The position numbers and the translations under genes are program-made. The notes beneath the pieces are model-generated. The model saw only the letters and a program-made list of their open reading frames with translations. It was not told the origin of the DNA and ran no database searches. A stretch of DNA of 64,000 nucleotides from JABCPE02 sp963530615 (lineage in GTDB: Bacteria > Bacteroidota > Bacteroidia > Flavobacteriales > Weeksellaceae): contig CAUSDX010000003.1 of NCBI GenBank assembly GCA_963530615.1, forward strand, positions 1 through 64,000, written 5' to 3'. How positions within the stretch are numbered: the stretch's first letter is position 1; every line of letters starts with the position of its first letter. Of this stretch, positions 7,713 through 16,661 are shown in pieces.

Positions 7713-10243
7713 TGATCTTTATTTCTTCTTTTAAACTCTAAAAATCCTCCTCCGAAAGTAAATAGAACAAATACTCCAAATACTGACATAGAAATTATTT
7801 TCCCTTTTTCTATGACTTCTGGTTCAAAAATCATTTTAACCTCATGCTTCCCTGCTGGAACTATCATTGCTCTCAATAAATAATTTGCTTTAACATAAGA
7901 AACCTCCTTTCCATCAAGATAAAATTTCCAACCTTTTGGGTAATAAATTTCTGAAAACACCGCTAATTGAGGAGTTTTAGATTCTGTCTTAAATTCTAAC
8001 TCATCTGCTTGATAATGAATTAATTCTATCCTTGCCGTACTATCTGCTTGTAAATTTTTATTCTTAAAATATTCTTTGTCTTCTGCTGAAACCACCGCCA
8101 TTTTTTTATTATCAATCTCACCAATAGCTTCTATTTCTTCATTTGGTGTATTCACAAATTTCACTTCTGAAACCAACCAAGCATTCCCATTTGCATTAGT
8201 ATTTATTTGGACTTGTGGCTCTTGCAAACTTCCATTTAGGATATATTTGGTATTAAGCATGTTCAAAACATTAAGTGTTTTTACGCTATCTGTTTCCAAA
8301 AAATACCGATTAATCAAATCATCATATCTCCTTAATTTCACCGCATGATACCCCCCTACCGAAGACTTGAAAAAAGAAGTTGTAGTTTCACTAAACGGAC
8401 TTGTTACAGAATTAAATATTCGGTAATGCCCTTGGTCTTTCTCTGCTAAAGTAGATAAAGTCTGATTCATATTTGCTTGAGACAAAATTTTCTGTGCTTC
8501 ACCATTATCCCCTGCTTTTTCCATCAAATAATCAGTAACTTCTGTAATAAATGGATTTTGAACAAAAGTCTTATCTATGAAATTTTCATCATTCAAATAT
8601 CTCCTATTCACAGACCAAAGGTCAAGAAAACTTACCAATCCTATAACTATCAATGTTATATTCTGATGGATTTTTTTTGTCAATGTTAAAAATAAAACTC
8701 CACTGACAATTAACACAAAGAAAAACGCTTTTATCACATCTTCGCGAAACATCGCAAAACGCTCCCCCGTTAAATAGTCTAATAAATAAGGCGGTAAATA
8801 TGTTTTTTCACTCTCTGTATAAAAACCAAATAAATATTTTCCAATAAATACAAAAATTAAAAATATCGCTAAAATCCCACCGCTAACATACATTAAAACT
8901 TTCTTCTTGTAAGTCTCCGTTAAAGATTCATCATTAAAAAAACTATATAAACCTACAATAGCTATCAATGGAAACAAAAGCTCTGGAATCACCAAAATAG
9001 ATGATGGAGCTCGGAATTTATTATACAGCGGAACATAATCAATAAACAAATCTGTCAATGCCAAGAAATTACTCCCCCAAGCCAACATAATCGCCAATAC
9101 TGACGCTCCTAAAATCCAGTATTTATACCTTTTAGAAGCGAAAAAAAATCCTAAAATCGCCAAAAAACCTACTACTATTCCTTGATATGCAGGACCTGAT
9201 GTCCCTGGCTGTTCTCCCCAATAAGTTGGACTAGAAAAACCACGAATAATATTATTGATTTCTTGTTGAGAAGTCGCATTTTCTTGTACTAGTTCTTGAA
9301 TATTTTGCATTATTCTATCTCCTCCTTTTTCTTGCGAGGCTCCTCCATAAAACCTTGGAATAAAAAGATTAAGCGTTTCTAATTTACCATAACTCCACAT
9401 TAGCATTGCATCTTTATCCATTCCATCTTTTTGAGTATTTTCTTTTTCTTTTTTCTCCAAAATTTGCTTTCCTCTCACAGTTTCTTCTGCATATTCTGTA
9501 TTGGCTAATAGTCTTTGAGCATTCATTCCTATTCCCAATAAAAACGCCACTGCAAGTATACCTGATGAAATCCCAAAATGCTTCCAATCACTTTTTTTCA
9601 AAATGACTCTTATCAATTCTGATAAAAATAAAAATCCAAAAGCAATGAATAAGTAATAAGTCATCTGAAAATGATTGGCTACTATTTGCAGTCCCATAAA
9701 AAGAGAAGTAGCAACGAATCCCCAGAAATACTGCTTCCTTAAATAAACCAATAAAATCCCTGCTAAAAGCGGAGCAAAATAAGCAATAGTATGCACTTTA
9801 CCATTATGTCCTGCTGCAATAATAATGTAAAAATAAGTAGACAATCCAAAAAATATAGCCCCCAACAAAGCATATTTCCAATTTCTCACTGCAACCATTC
9901 CCAAAAAGAAAAATCCAGAAAAAAGTAAGAATAAATAATTTGCAGGTTTAGGCAAAAAATTTAAAATATTATCTATTTGTTTAATAAAATCCCCCCGAAA
10001 CTGAGCCCCCATTTGGTAAGTAGGCATACCCCCAAACATAGAATCACTCCAATAAGTTTCTTTTCCAAATTCTGCACGATAATCTAGAAGTTCCTTTGCT
10101 CCTCCTTTATATTGCACAATATCATGCTGAATCAGCTCCTTTCCTTGAAAAATAGGATTAGCATAAAGTAATGCAAATAATATAAAAACTCCTAAGCACC
10201 CAATACTATAAAAGAGATTTTTATTTTTTAATATATTTTTCAT
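7709..10243 (-). CDS. YfhO family polytopic membrane protein
   Basis: A large membrane protein (844 residues) of the YfhO family, whose members resemble GT-C glycosyltransferases and act in envelope glycosylation in other bacteria. A hydrophobic N-terminal helix is followed by a polar loop with the family stretch HDIVQYKGGAKEL and WSDSMFGGMPTYQ, then about a dozen membrane segments to about residue 530. A large extracytoplasmic domain runs to about 810 and a last helix precedes the basic tail. Coupling with the downstream GT-B gene suggests one pathway: lipid-linked sugar made by the GT, used by YfhO. That role is inferred. Confidence 0.8.
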   Translation of the reverse strand: MKNILKNKNLFYSIGCLGVFILFALLYANPIFQGKELIQHDIVQYKGGAKELLDYRAEFGKETYWSDSMFGGMPTYQMGAQFRGDFIKQIDNILNFLPKPANYLFLLFSGFFFLGMVAVRNWKYALLGAIFFGLSTYFYIIIAAGHNGKVHTIAYFAPLLAGILLVYLRKQYFWGFVATSLFMGLQIVANHFQMTYYLFIAFGFLFLSELIRVILKKSDWKHFGISSGILAVAFLLGIGMNAQRLLANTEYAEETVRGKQILEKKEKENTQKDGMDKDAMLMWSYGKLETLNLFIPRFYGGASQEKGGDRIMQNIQELVQENATSQQEINNIIRGFSSPTYWGEQPGTSGPAYQGIVVGFLAILGFFFASKRYKYWILGASVLAIMLAWGSNFLALTDLFIDYVPLYNKFRAPSSILVIPELLFPLIAIVGLYSFFNDESLTETYKKKVLMYVSGGILAIFLIFVFIGKYLFGFYTESEKTYLPPYLLDYLTGERFAMFREDVIKAFFFVLIVSGVLFLTLTKKIHQNITLIVIGLVSFLDLWSVNRRYLNDENFIDKTFVQNPFITEVTDYLMEKAGDNGEAQKILSQANMNQTLSTLAEKDQGHYRIFNSVTSPFSETTTSFFKSSVGGYHAVKLRRYDDLINRYFLETDSVKTLNVLNMLNTKYILNGSLQEPQVQINTNANGNAWLVSEVKFVNTPNEEIEAIGEIDNKKMAVVSAEDKEYFKNKNLQADSTARIELIHYQADELEFKTESKTPQLAVFSEIYYPKGWKFYLDGKEVSYVKANYLLRAMIVPAGKHEVKMIFEPEVIEKGKIISMSVFGVFVLFTFGGGFLEFKRRNKDQ

Positions 10244-10269
10244 TAAACTATTATTAACTTACACGAAAA

Positions 10270-10291
10270 CCACATAGAATGCTCTATGTGG
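10270..10291 (-). terminator. Hairpin, possible weak terminator
   Basis: A nine-pair stem CCACATAGA/TCTATGTGG with a four-base loop; on the minus strand only TTTT follows. It separates the DUF4834 gene from the YfhO gene and may only attenuate. Confidence 0.4.
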
Positions 10292-10310
10292 CTATTTTAA
10301 TCGGTTATAC

Positions 10311-10544
10311 TTATTTTTTAGAATCTGGGATTTCCTCAAAATCTATCGTTTCGGCATCCCAATTTATATCTTTTTTAAACTCTCCATTCTTTTTTCTATT
10401 TTTACGGCCTTCTTCTTGATAAGGACTATTTTGAGAAAAAGTATCCATTGTCTTGAGAAATTTAACAAAAAACATTCTCTTAACAAACTGCCAAATAAAA
10501 TAGAATACCAAAAATATAATTATAAATACTAAAATAGTTTTCAT
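10311..10544 (-). CDS. DUF4834-like small membrane protein
   Basis: A 77-residue protein with one N-terminal membrane helix (MKTILVFIIIFLVFYFIWQF), a basic patch and then a soluble acidic tail ending in DFEEIPDSKK. This layout fits the DUF4834 family of Bacteroidota, which I recall as a frequent neighbour of YfhO genes; the family name is from memory. Its function is unknown. It lies 16 nt downstream of the DUF6263-like gene and upstream of YfhO, so it may be part of the same transcript. Confidence 0.6.
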   Translation of the reverse strand: MKTILVFIIIFLVFYFIWQFVKRMFFVKFLKTMDTFSQNSPYQEEGRKNRKKNGEFKKDINWDAETIDFEEIPDSKK

Positions 10545-10560
10545 AATTTATCAATTAAAA

Positions 10561-11589
10561 TTAATTTACAGAAACCGTACTTTCAGAAACTGCTGTCATG
10601 GTCTCCGTTCTTTTACCATCGGTCATCGTTTGTTTATTGGTTGTTTTAATATTCATTTTAGAAGATAAAACCCATCCCGAATTTTCATCTATTTTTAAAG
10701 TCCCATTTTGGCTTCCTTCTACACTCATTGTCATCGTGATTCCATTCTGAGTTTGCTTATTAGATTTAGCTGGAATATTCCCCGTCACAGAAACTTCTGC
10801 CACTCCATTTTCTATTTTATTTAGGGTATAAGTAATATTAGATTTTACTTTTCCTTCTGGGTCAATGTTTTCAGAAATCGTCCAAGACTCTCCTAATTTC
10901 ACTCCTTTTTTAGGTAAAATATTGATTCCAGCAGAGAACTCTTCTTTAAGCATTTTTTCATTAAACCCTTGTTTGAAATACTCTATAAACTGCTTTCTTT
11001 GTTCAGCTTCTTTCACAAAAGGAGTGATTGCTTTTTCCACTTTTTTATAAAGTTCATCTATTCCCTTGACAGAAATCACTTCCCCATTTTCTTTCATTTT
11101 AACAGAGAATTTACTTCCTACTAAAGTATTATTAATTGTCCAGATATTTTTCAGTTGTTCGTCTTTTGGAGCTAGCTGTTTCGTATCTATCACCACTGTT
11201 TTTCCATCAGCAATAGAAGTCATTTTTTTACCCAATATATTGATGGTCAAATCATACACTCCATTCTGAAAATCATTTACTACAATATTTCTTTCATCTA
11301 CAATCTCTTGTGTACCTTTCATAGACTTCCCTGAAGGGTCTTTGATAGTCTGAACTTCCTTCTGAACGGATGAAAACGGATAAGTCTTCCCCTTTTCTAA
11401 AATGAATTTTTGAGTATAAACTCCTGCACTATCTGATATAGCCTTTGGGGCTGCTTTCTCTTCTTTTTTTATTTCTACACTTTCTACTTTTCCTGTTTCG
11501 GAATTCATTTTTTGCCCTGCTTTCTTATCATTATTACATGCCACGAACACTAAACCTATAACCCCAAGAGCGAAAATTCTTTTTATCAT
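10561..11589 (-). CDS. DUF6263-like lipoprotein
   Basis: A predicted 342-residue lipoprotein of unknown role. I place the start at the ATG whose product begins MIKRIFALGVIGLVFVAC, because it gives a proper signal with lipobox VFVAC (Cys18); an in-frame ATG 48 nt further upstream (11637) would put 16 lysine- and asparagine-rich residues before the signal. A lysine- and glutamate-rich linker is followed by two similar beta-rich segments. The second contains LGESWTISENIDPEG and TLNKIENGVAEVSVTG, in keeping with the DUF6263 family. It heads the small-membrane-protein gene by 16 nt. Confidence 0.6.
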   Translation of the reverse strand: MIKRIFALGVIGLVFVACNNDKKAGQKMNSETGKVESVEIKKEEKAAPKAISDSAGVYTQKFILEKGKTYPFSSVQKEVQTIKDPSGKSMKGTQEIVDERNIVVNDFQNGVYDLTINILGKKMTSIADGKTVVIDTKQLAPKDEQLKNIWTINNTLVGSKFSVKMKENGEVISVKGIDELYKKVEKAITPFVKEAEQRKQFIEYFKQGFNEKMLKEEFSAGINILPKKGVKLGESWTISENIDPEGKVKSNITYTLNKIENGVAEVSVTGNIPAKSNKQTQNGITMTMSVEGSQNGTLKIDENSGWVLSSKMNIKTTNKQTMTDGKRTETMTAVSESTVSVN

Positions 11590-11678
11590 ATAATTATTTC
11601 TTTTATTGATTATTTTATTCTTTATTTTCAAATTCAAAAAGTATTCCCAATTCTATAATTTAAGAGAACTTTATGAGT

Positions 11679-12413
11679 TTATGACCATTTTTTACTATCT
11701 CTGACATACTTCACTTCTGGTTTGGCAGAGAGACTAATGAGAAGATCTGAAATATACTTCTTACTATCCATCATCACATTAAAAACTATAGTTTGGTTTT
11801 CAAGGTCTTTCTCTACCTCTGTTACTGCCATAGATTTTTGCTTGAAAATATCATAACAATCCATCATTGCCTTTTCAAAGTCCTCCTTTTGACAGAGTTT
11901 AATTTCGAAACTTATCTGATAAGTTCTACTGATAAGCCTATCTTCTACTCTTCTGAGAACAACCATTACGATGAACATGATAACTATCGCTGAAATAGCA
12001 ATATTATAAAACCCCCAACCAATTCCTAAACCTACACAGCCCGTAGCCCAAATACCTGCCGCTGTAGTCATTCCCAGAACTATCTCTCCCTTTTCTTTAA
12101 TAATACACCCTGCTCCTAAAAATCCTATTCCACTAATGACCTGAGCCCCCAATCGCCCTAAATCTGTTTTAATAAAAGCTGTATAACTACCTTTTGCATC
12201 TGCAAGACTTAAAATATCTATCCTCAATTGGTCTTGCACCATAGAAACTATTGCTGCCCCAATACAAACTAAAATATGTGTCCTAAACCCTGCAGGTCTA
12301 TGCCTCCTCTCTCTCTCTAATCCTACTATTCCCCCAAAAACTACAGCTAACAATAATCTAAAAAAGATAATTTCAAAGGTTAATTCATTCACAAAGGTAT
12401 TTACAGAATTCAT
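11679..12413 (-). CDS. MgtC/SapB family membrane protein
   Basis: The 244-residue protein has four to five membrane helices in the first 150 residues with the family hallmarks GGIVGLERERRHRPAGFRTH, ISGIGFLGAGCI and TTAAGIWATGCVGLGIG. A soluble C-terminal domain of about 90 residues, probably ACT-like, follows. MgtC proteins have been linked to growth at low magnesium and control of the F-type ATP synthase or of phosphate uptake in pathogens; whether this one does so is unknown. It lies 40 nt downstream of rlmB in the same direction. Confidence 0.85.
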   Translation of the reverse strand: MNSVNTFVNELTFEIIFFRLLLAVVFGGIVGLERERRHRPAGFRTHILVCIGAAIVSMVQDQLRIDILSLADAKGSYTAFIKTDLGRLGAQVISGIGFLGAGCIIKEKGEIVLGMTTAAGIWATGCVGLGIGWGFYNIAISAIVIMFIVMVVLRRVEDRLISRTYQISFEIKLCQKEDFEKAMMDCYDIFKQKSMAVTEVEKDLENQTIVFNVMMDSKKYISDLLISLSAKPEVKYVRDSKKWS

Positions 12414-12453
12414 ATTCTTGGTTGTTTTAATCGTTACATAAAATTATTCTTAA

Positions 12454-13197
12454 TTACTCCCCTATTTTTTGTCTCACCGCCTCATAAAGTATGGCTCCAC
12501 AGGCCACCGAAACATTGAGCGACTGAGTTCTGCCTTGTATTGGGAGTTTTATTTTCTCATCTGAATGATGTAAAACTTCCTTTGAAATCCCCGATTCTTC
12601 ATTACCCATTACCAAAGCACAAGGCTCTGTAAAATCTACTTCATAGATGAGTTTTGAAGCTTTTTCCGTAGCAGCGAAGACCATAACTCCTGATTGTTGT
12701 AAAAAATCTACTGTGTGAGCCAAATTTTTCTCCTTACAAATTTTGATATTATAAATTGCACCGGCAGAGGTCTTCATCGCATCGGAGTTAATAGGTGCTG
12801 CTCCTTTTTCAGGGATAATTACCGCATCTACTCCTACGCACTCGGCAGTTCGGCAGATTGCCCCAAAGTTTCTCACATCCGTCAATCTATCCAGAATAAG
12901 CAAAAACGGCACTTTTCCTTCTTCAAAAATCTGAGGTAAGATATCTTCTATCTTATAGAAAGGAACATCAGATATAAACGCCACCACTCCTTGATGATTT
13001 TTACGAGTGAAGCGATTAAGCTTCTCCACTGGGACATAATTGGCTCTAATGTTATGCTTTGCCAAGAGCTTTTTCAAGTCGGCATAGATTTGTCCTTGTA
13101 GTCCGTTTTGTAAAAATATTTTATCTATGGTCTTTCCAGCTTCTATCGCCTCCATTACGGGACGCAAACCGAAAATAAATTCATTTTTTTTTTCCAT
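12454..13197 (-). CDS. rlmB: 23S rRNA (guanosine-2'-O-)-methyltransferase, SpoU/TrmH family
   Basis: A SPOUT-fold methyltransferase of 247 residues. The N-terminal substrate domain carries FGLRPVMEAIEAGKTIDKI and NHQGVVAF. The knotted catalytic domain carries LDRLTDVRNFGAICRTAECVG, LVMGNEESGI and IPIQGR-like PIQGRTQSLNVSVACGAILYE, the three SpoU motifs. RlmB methylates G2251 in E. coli; related TrmH enzymes act elsewhere, so the exact target is inferred. The upstream gap holds a tandem repeat array and no clear promoter. Confidence 0.85.
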   Translation of the reverse strand: MEKKNEFIFGLRPVMEAIEAGKTIDKIFLQNGLQGQIYADLKKLLAKHNIRANYVPVEKLNRFTRKNHQGVVAFISDVPFYKIEDILPQIFEEGKVPFLLILDRLTDVRNFGAICRTAECVGVDAVIIPEKGAAPINSDAMKTSAGAIYNIKICKEKNLAHTVDFLQQSGVMVFAATEKASKLIYEVDFTEPCALVMGNEESGISKEVLHHSDEKIKLPIQGRTQSLNVSVACGAILYEAVRQKIGE

Positions 13198-13209
13198 TTT
13201 TCTTTTCTT

Positions 13210-13435
13210 ATTTAAGCCATTTTGCTTGTCTATAGGTTATTCTCTACTGTGAATTTGCTCCTTTCATTTGCCGACACACAATTCCTAAATGAGAATTTAT
13301 TCCTTTTCCTTTATTTCTTATAATTCCTAAATAGGAATTGAGTGTTTTTATTTGTTGGCGAGTTATTCCCAATTATGAATTTGCTTCTTTTATTTCTCGG
13401 CTAAGAATTCCTAAATCAAAATTGCTTCCTTTCAT
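13210..13435. repeat. Tandem array of 42-bp units (about 5.4 copies)
   Basis: Units start at 13210, 13252, 13294, 13336 and 13378, each exactly 42 bp, with a partial copy from 13420. The core ATTCCTAAAT ends most units and AATTTG-CTTC-like sequence begins them; copies are diverged but never out of register. Read on the minus strand the units give a 14-residue peptide repeat of the form NSxLGIxxRQxKxA, broken by two stop codons. The array fills the gap between the DinB-fold gene and rlmB, both on the minus strand. Confidence 0.8.
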
Positions 13436-13441
13436 ATCATT

Positions 13442-13909
13442 CTAATAACTCATCAATGCTCTTTTTTGTGCCAAAACATACCCATAATGCAAACTCTCAT
13501 GAATATTGTTAAAAATAACTGCATCTTGAATACTTTTTAAATCCGTCCCAAAACTGGTGGTATAAGAACGATAAGGCGTCTCAAAAAAACCTTTATCATA
13601 ATGCTCTACCAATAGCCTTGAAGTCTCGCGAAGGAGAAAAGCCAAATCTTCTACATCAGTTTCTTCTACATCAAAATTAGGGAGCGTTCCTTTCTTATAT
13701 TTATCAATCCAATCTATGTTAATTTGAACTTCATTTCCTGAAAGATAGTATAATAACAACTGCTGAGTCGCTACACAATGAGCGATATTCCAAAAGATGT
13801 GATTATTAAACCCATCAGGGATTGTCAATAACTCATCTAATGAAGTCTTCAATAAAACTTGGCGAAGATTTTCTCTAATCTGTCTGTGGGTAATGAATTG
13901 ATAATTCAT
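13442..13909 (-). CDS. DinB-fold protein
   Basis: A four-helix-bundle metalloprotein candidate of 155 residues, the usual DinB/YfiT size. The probable metal-binding histidines are in WNIAHCVATQQ and in NNIHESLHYGY. Members include thiol S-transferases and proteins induced by stress, but substrates are rarely known and none can be named here. It has a well-spaced promoter (13933-13963) and is divergent from the barnase operon. Confidence 0.75.
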   Translation of the reverse strand: MNYQFITHRQIRENLRQVLLKTSLDELLTIPDGFNNHIFWNIAHCVATQQLLLYYLSGNEVQINIDWIDKYKKGTLPNFDVEETDVEDLAFLLRETSRLLVEHYDKGFFETPYRSYTTSFGTDLKSIQDAVIFNNIHESLHYGYVLAQKRALMSY

Positions 13910-13932
13910 ATTTAAGCATTTATTTGAAATCC

Positions 13933-13963
13933 CAAAATTACATTTTTATCAATGAACTCACAA
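13933..13963 (-). promoter_or_regulatory. Promoter of the DinB-fold gene
   Basis: Minus strand: TTG (13963-13961), 20 nt, TAATTTTG (13940-13933), about 24 nt before the ATG. Confidence 0.65.
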
Positions 13964-14065
13964 ACTTAATCTTGATTTAATCCGTATTTTAACAAACGAT
14001 TAATATATTGAGAACCTATCTATTAAAAAACATAAAACTGTTTTTCATTCTTTCTTCTTATTTGT

Positions 14066-14073
14066 TATTTTTG
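14066..14073 (+). promoter_or_regulatory. -7 element of the barnase operon
   Basis: TATTTTTG, 20 nt before the ATG of the ribonuclease gene. No good -33 TTG is seen. Confidence 0.55.
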
Positions 14074-14093
14074 CAACTGTATTTACTTCATTT

Positions 14094-14618
14094 ATGACAA
14101 AAAAACAAATTTATCTAACCATTATCTTCGGAATTATTCTGAGCTTAGGATTATATGATTATTTATCCCACTTCAAAGCTAACAGAGAATTAATTCTTTC
14201 ATTAGAAAATCCTCCAATATCCACCCCGAAAGATACTTTTTATATCAACAAGAAGAAAAAACTTTTAGAAAACCCCAACAATAATGATATTACAATTGAT
14301 AAACTCACTCATGAAGATTTAGTCATCAATTATATCAAAAAATACCATACCCTACCTGAATACTACATCACAAAATCTGAGGCAAGAAAACAAGGTTGGC
14401 TCCCTGAAAAAGGAAACCTATGTGATGTATTACCTAATAAAGCTATCGGTGGAGATATTTTTGGCAACAGAGAAAAAAAACTCCCCAAAGGGAAGATTTA
14501 TTATGAAGCAGATGTAAATTACACCTGCGGAAATAGAAATACCGACCGCATCATCTTCACCCCTGATGGAGAAGTATGGCTGACCAAAGACCATTATAAA
14601 ACATTTGTCAAACAATAA
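14094..14618 (+). CDS. Membrane-anchored barnase-type ribonuclease
   Basis: A guanyl-preferring ribonuclease of the barnase (N1/T1) family, 174 residues. An N-terminal helix (about 5-24) is an uncleaved anchor or signal; a linker follows, and the ribonuclease domain spans about 76-174. All barnase catalytic residues are present when aligned: Lys94 (K27), Arg126/Glu127 (R59/E60), Glu138 (E73), Arg148 (R83), Arg152 (R87) and His167 (H102). Cys110 and Cys145 replace barnase Ala43 and Ser80. It is followed after 12 nt by a barstar-like inhibitor gene and should be active. Export to the periplasm or outside is inferred from the N-terminus. Confidence 0.88.
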   Translation: MTKKQIYLTIIFGIILSLGLYDYLSHFKANRELILSLENPPISTPKDTFYINKKKKLLENPNNNDITIDKLTHEDLVINYIKKYHTLPEYYITKSEARKQGWLPEKGNLCDVLPNKAIGGDIFGNREKKLPKGKIYYEADVNYTCGNRNTDRIIFTPDGEVWLTKDHYKTFVKQ

Positions 14619-14630
14619 ATTTTATTTTTA

Positions 14631-14912
14631 ATGAAAACGATTTACATAGATTTTTCAGAAATCGGCGATGAACAAGATTTCTATCAACAATTAAAACAAA
14701 AACTCTCTCTTCCAGAGAATTTCGGAGATAATTTAGATGCATTATATGATAGCCTTACAGGATTTGTGGAACTACCGTTACATTTAGAATTTATAAATAT
14801 GAGTGTGAATCAATTGGAAGATTTTGAAACACTTTTAGAAACTCTGGAAGAAGCCGATGAAGAAATTGAAGAGTTTTCTTTCACTTATTTTTTGGAACAA
14901 TTTGAAGATTAA
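14631..14912 (+). CDS. Barstar-like ribonuclease inhibitor
   Basis: The cytoplasmic immunity partner of the preceding ribonuclease, 93 residues like barstar (90). The inhibitory helix is conserved as LPENFGDNLDALYDSLTGF, in which Asp36 and Asp40 match barstar Asp35 and Asp39, the residues that enter the barnase active site. Barstar Tyr29 is replaced by Asn30, so the contact surface has changed in part. The tail is very acidic (EEADEEIEEF). It is 12 nt downstream of the ribonuclease and 3 nt upstream of the membrane protein gene, so co-expression is near certain. Confidence 0.88.
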   Translation: MKTIYIDFSEIGDEQDFYQQLKQKLSLPENFGDNLDALYDSLTGFVELPLHLEFINMSVNQLEDFETLLETLEEADEEIEEFSFTYFLEQFED

Positions 14913-14915
14913 AAT

Positions 14916-16628
14916 ATGATATTTAAACTAAAAAACATTCTTAACGAAGGATTAAAAACTTTCCATCATTATCCTTTGATTTTACTATTTGCCTTCATTT
15001 CTGCGATATCTATCATATTCAATCATGAATATCCTAATAAATATACAATAAAAATATTTATCACTGCCTGTTTAGGTATTTCTCTATTTTTTGCATTACA
15101 AACTACATTTGAAAAGCATAAATACAAGTTTTTAGCTTATTCTTTTGGTGGAATATTATTGGCCATCTTTTATCTTTTTATTTTGGACAATGTACATACC
15201 CCAAAATCTTATGACATTATCATTTATATCGCTTGGTTTTTAAGCTCTTTTCTTATAGTGTCATTCTTACCTTTTATTTTCAATAGATGGAAGGAAGATT
15301 ATTTTTGGGAATATAATAAAAATTTATTCATTAACATTTTATTATCTTTTATTTTCGTTGGTATTTTTACTATCGGAATAATTTTTTCTCTATTGTCTAT
15401 CTTCTACTTATTTAATATAGAAATTGCATCCAGAATATATTTTTATTTTAGTGTATTTTCCTTAATATTCGGTAGTTGTTTTATTTTTCTCAATCTATCT
15501 TGCAATCAACATAAGAATACTCAATATCCTGTATTATTAAAATTCTTCACACAATTTATTCTTATTCCTCTTCTTATCATTTATGGTGGAATTTCATATT
15601 TATATGGAATTAAAATTCTCTTTCTATGGGAGCTACCAAGGGGCATGGTTTCCTTTATGATTATGATATATTGCTCAATGGGTATTTTTGCGTTTTTATT
15701 GGTACACCCTTTGAAAGATGCAAAGGTTTGGGTTAGATTTTTCTTTAAAATATTTCATTATAGTATTTTACCTCTTTTAATATTACTTTTTACAGCTATT
15801 CTTACCCGAATTTCAGACTATAACATTACAGAATTTCGCTACTTTGTACTCCTGTATGCTATTTGGATTAGTTTTATCTGTTTTTATTTTATTTTTAATA
15901 AAAAAGCCCACATCAAGATTATTCCTATTTCCTTATTCTGTTTTATTATTTTTAGTATCTATGCTCCTTTTCTAAATAGTTTTTCTCTCTCTAAGTATAG
16001 TCAAAAACTAGCTTTTGAAAGAGTTTTAACAGACTATGGTTTATTAAAAGATAATAGAAAAATAGATTTTAATAAAGAAATTTCTTACGAAACAGCTGAA
16101 AATATTGCTTCAAAAATGGAATTTCTTTATAACCATAATGAAGATAATTTTGTTCTTAACCATATAGAAAAAGAAGAACAAAAAAAATTTAAAAAATCAC
16201 CAAAACATCAAGATTTTATCAATTATTTCAATATTAAAGAAAATGAAAGTGATATATCTAATTCTGAATATTCTAAAATTTCTATATCAAGAAATATTCC
16301 CCTGTACAAAAATTATGATTACTACATAGAAATAAATTATGATAATTACATTAGCATTAATGATAAAGATTCTATCCTTTATAATGATAAAGAAATCATA
16401 ATAAAATCCAATAATAAAGAATATAAATATATCTTTGAGAACGAATTAAAGGAGTATATTAAAAAGAATGAAAATAAGAACGATAATGCTCCTGTTTCAT
16501 TTATATTAGGAGATTACGAAGGTTTACTCTTTTCTGATATTTATTATAACAAAGTGAAAGGAAAATCGCCTCTCTATTACGATATTCAAAGTGAATATTC
16601 TGCCACAATACTTTTAAAGAAGAGATAA
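14916..16628 (+). CDS. Polytopic membrane protein, DUF4153-like
   Basis: A 570-residue protein with about ten to eleven hydrophobic segments in the first 360 residues and a soluble, asparagine- and lysine-rich C-terminal domain of about 200 residues. The length and layout resemble the DUF4153 family of Bacteroidota; I name it with moderate confidence and the function is unknown. It starts 3 nt after the barstar stop codon and ends at a bidirectional terminator, so it is the third gene of the ribonuclease operon. Whether it helps export or receives the ribonuclease is an open question. Confidence 0.6.
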   Translation: MIFKLKNILNEGLKTFHHYPLILLFAFISAISIIFNHEYPNKYTIKIFITACLGISLFFALQTTFEKHKYKFLAYSFGGILLAIFYLFILDNVHTPKSYDIIIYIAWFLSSFLIVSFLPFIFNRWKEDYFWEYNKNLFINILLSFIFVGIFTIGIIFSLLSIFYLFNIEIASRIYFYFSVFSLIFGSCFIFLNLSCNQHKNTQYPVLLKFFTQFILIPLLIIYGGISYLYGIKILFLWELPRGMVSFMIMIYCSMGIFAFLLVHPLKDAKVWVRFFFKIFHYSILPLLILLFTAILTRISDYNITEFRYFVLLYAIWISFICFYFIFNKKAHIKIIPISLFCFIIFSIYAPFLNSFSLSKYSQKLAFERVLTDYGLLKDNRKIDFNKEISYETAENIASKMEFLYNHNEDNFVLNHIEKEEQKKFKKSPKHQDFINYFNIKENESDISNSEYSKISISRNIPLYKNYDYYIEINYDNYISINDKDSILYNDKEIIIKSNNKEYKYIFENELKEYIKKNENKNDNAPVSFILGDYEGLLFSDIYYNKVKGKSPLYYDIQSEYSATILLKKR

Positions 16629-16656
16629 AAAAAGCCTTGAAATTCAAGGCATTTTT
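16626..16656. terminator. Bidirectional terminator
   Basis: GCCTTG/CAAGGC stem with A-run before and T-run after, between the convergent membrane-protein gene and fmt. Confidence 0.8.
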
Positions 16657-16661
16657 ACAAT

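Noticed and set aside
13210..13435. CRISPR array
   Set aside because: Units are contiguous, diverged and without unique spacers, and no cas genes are near.
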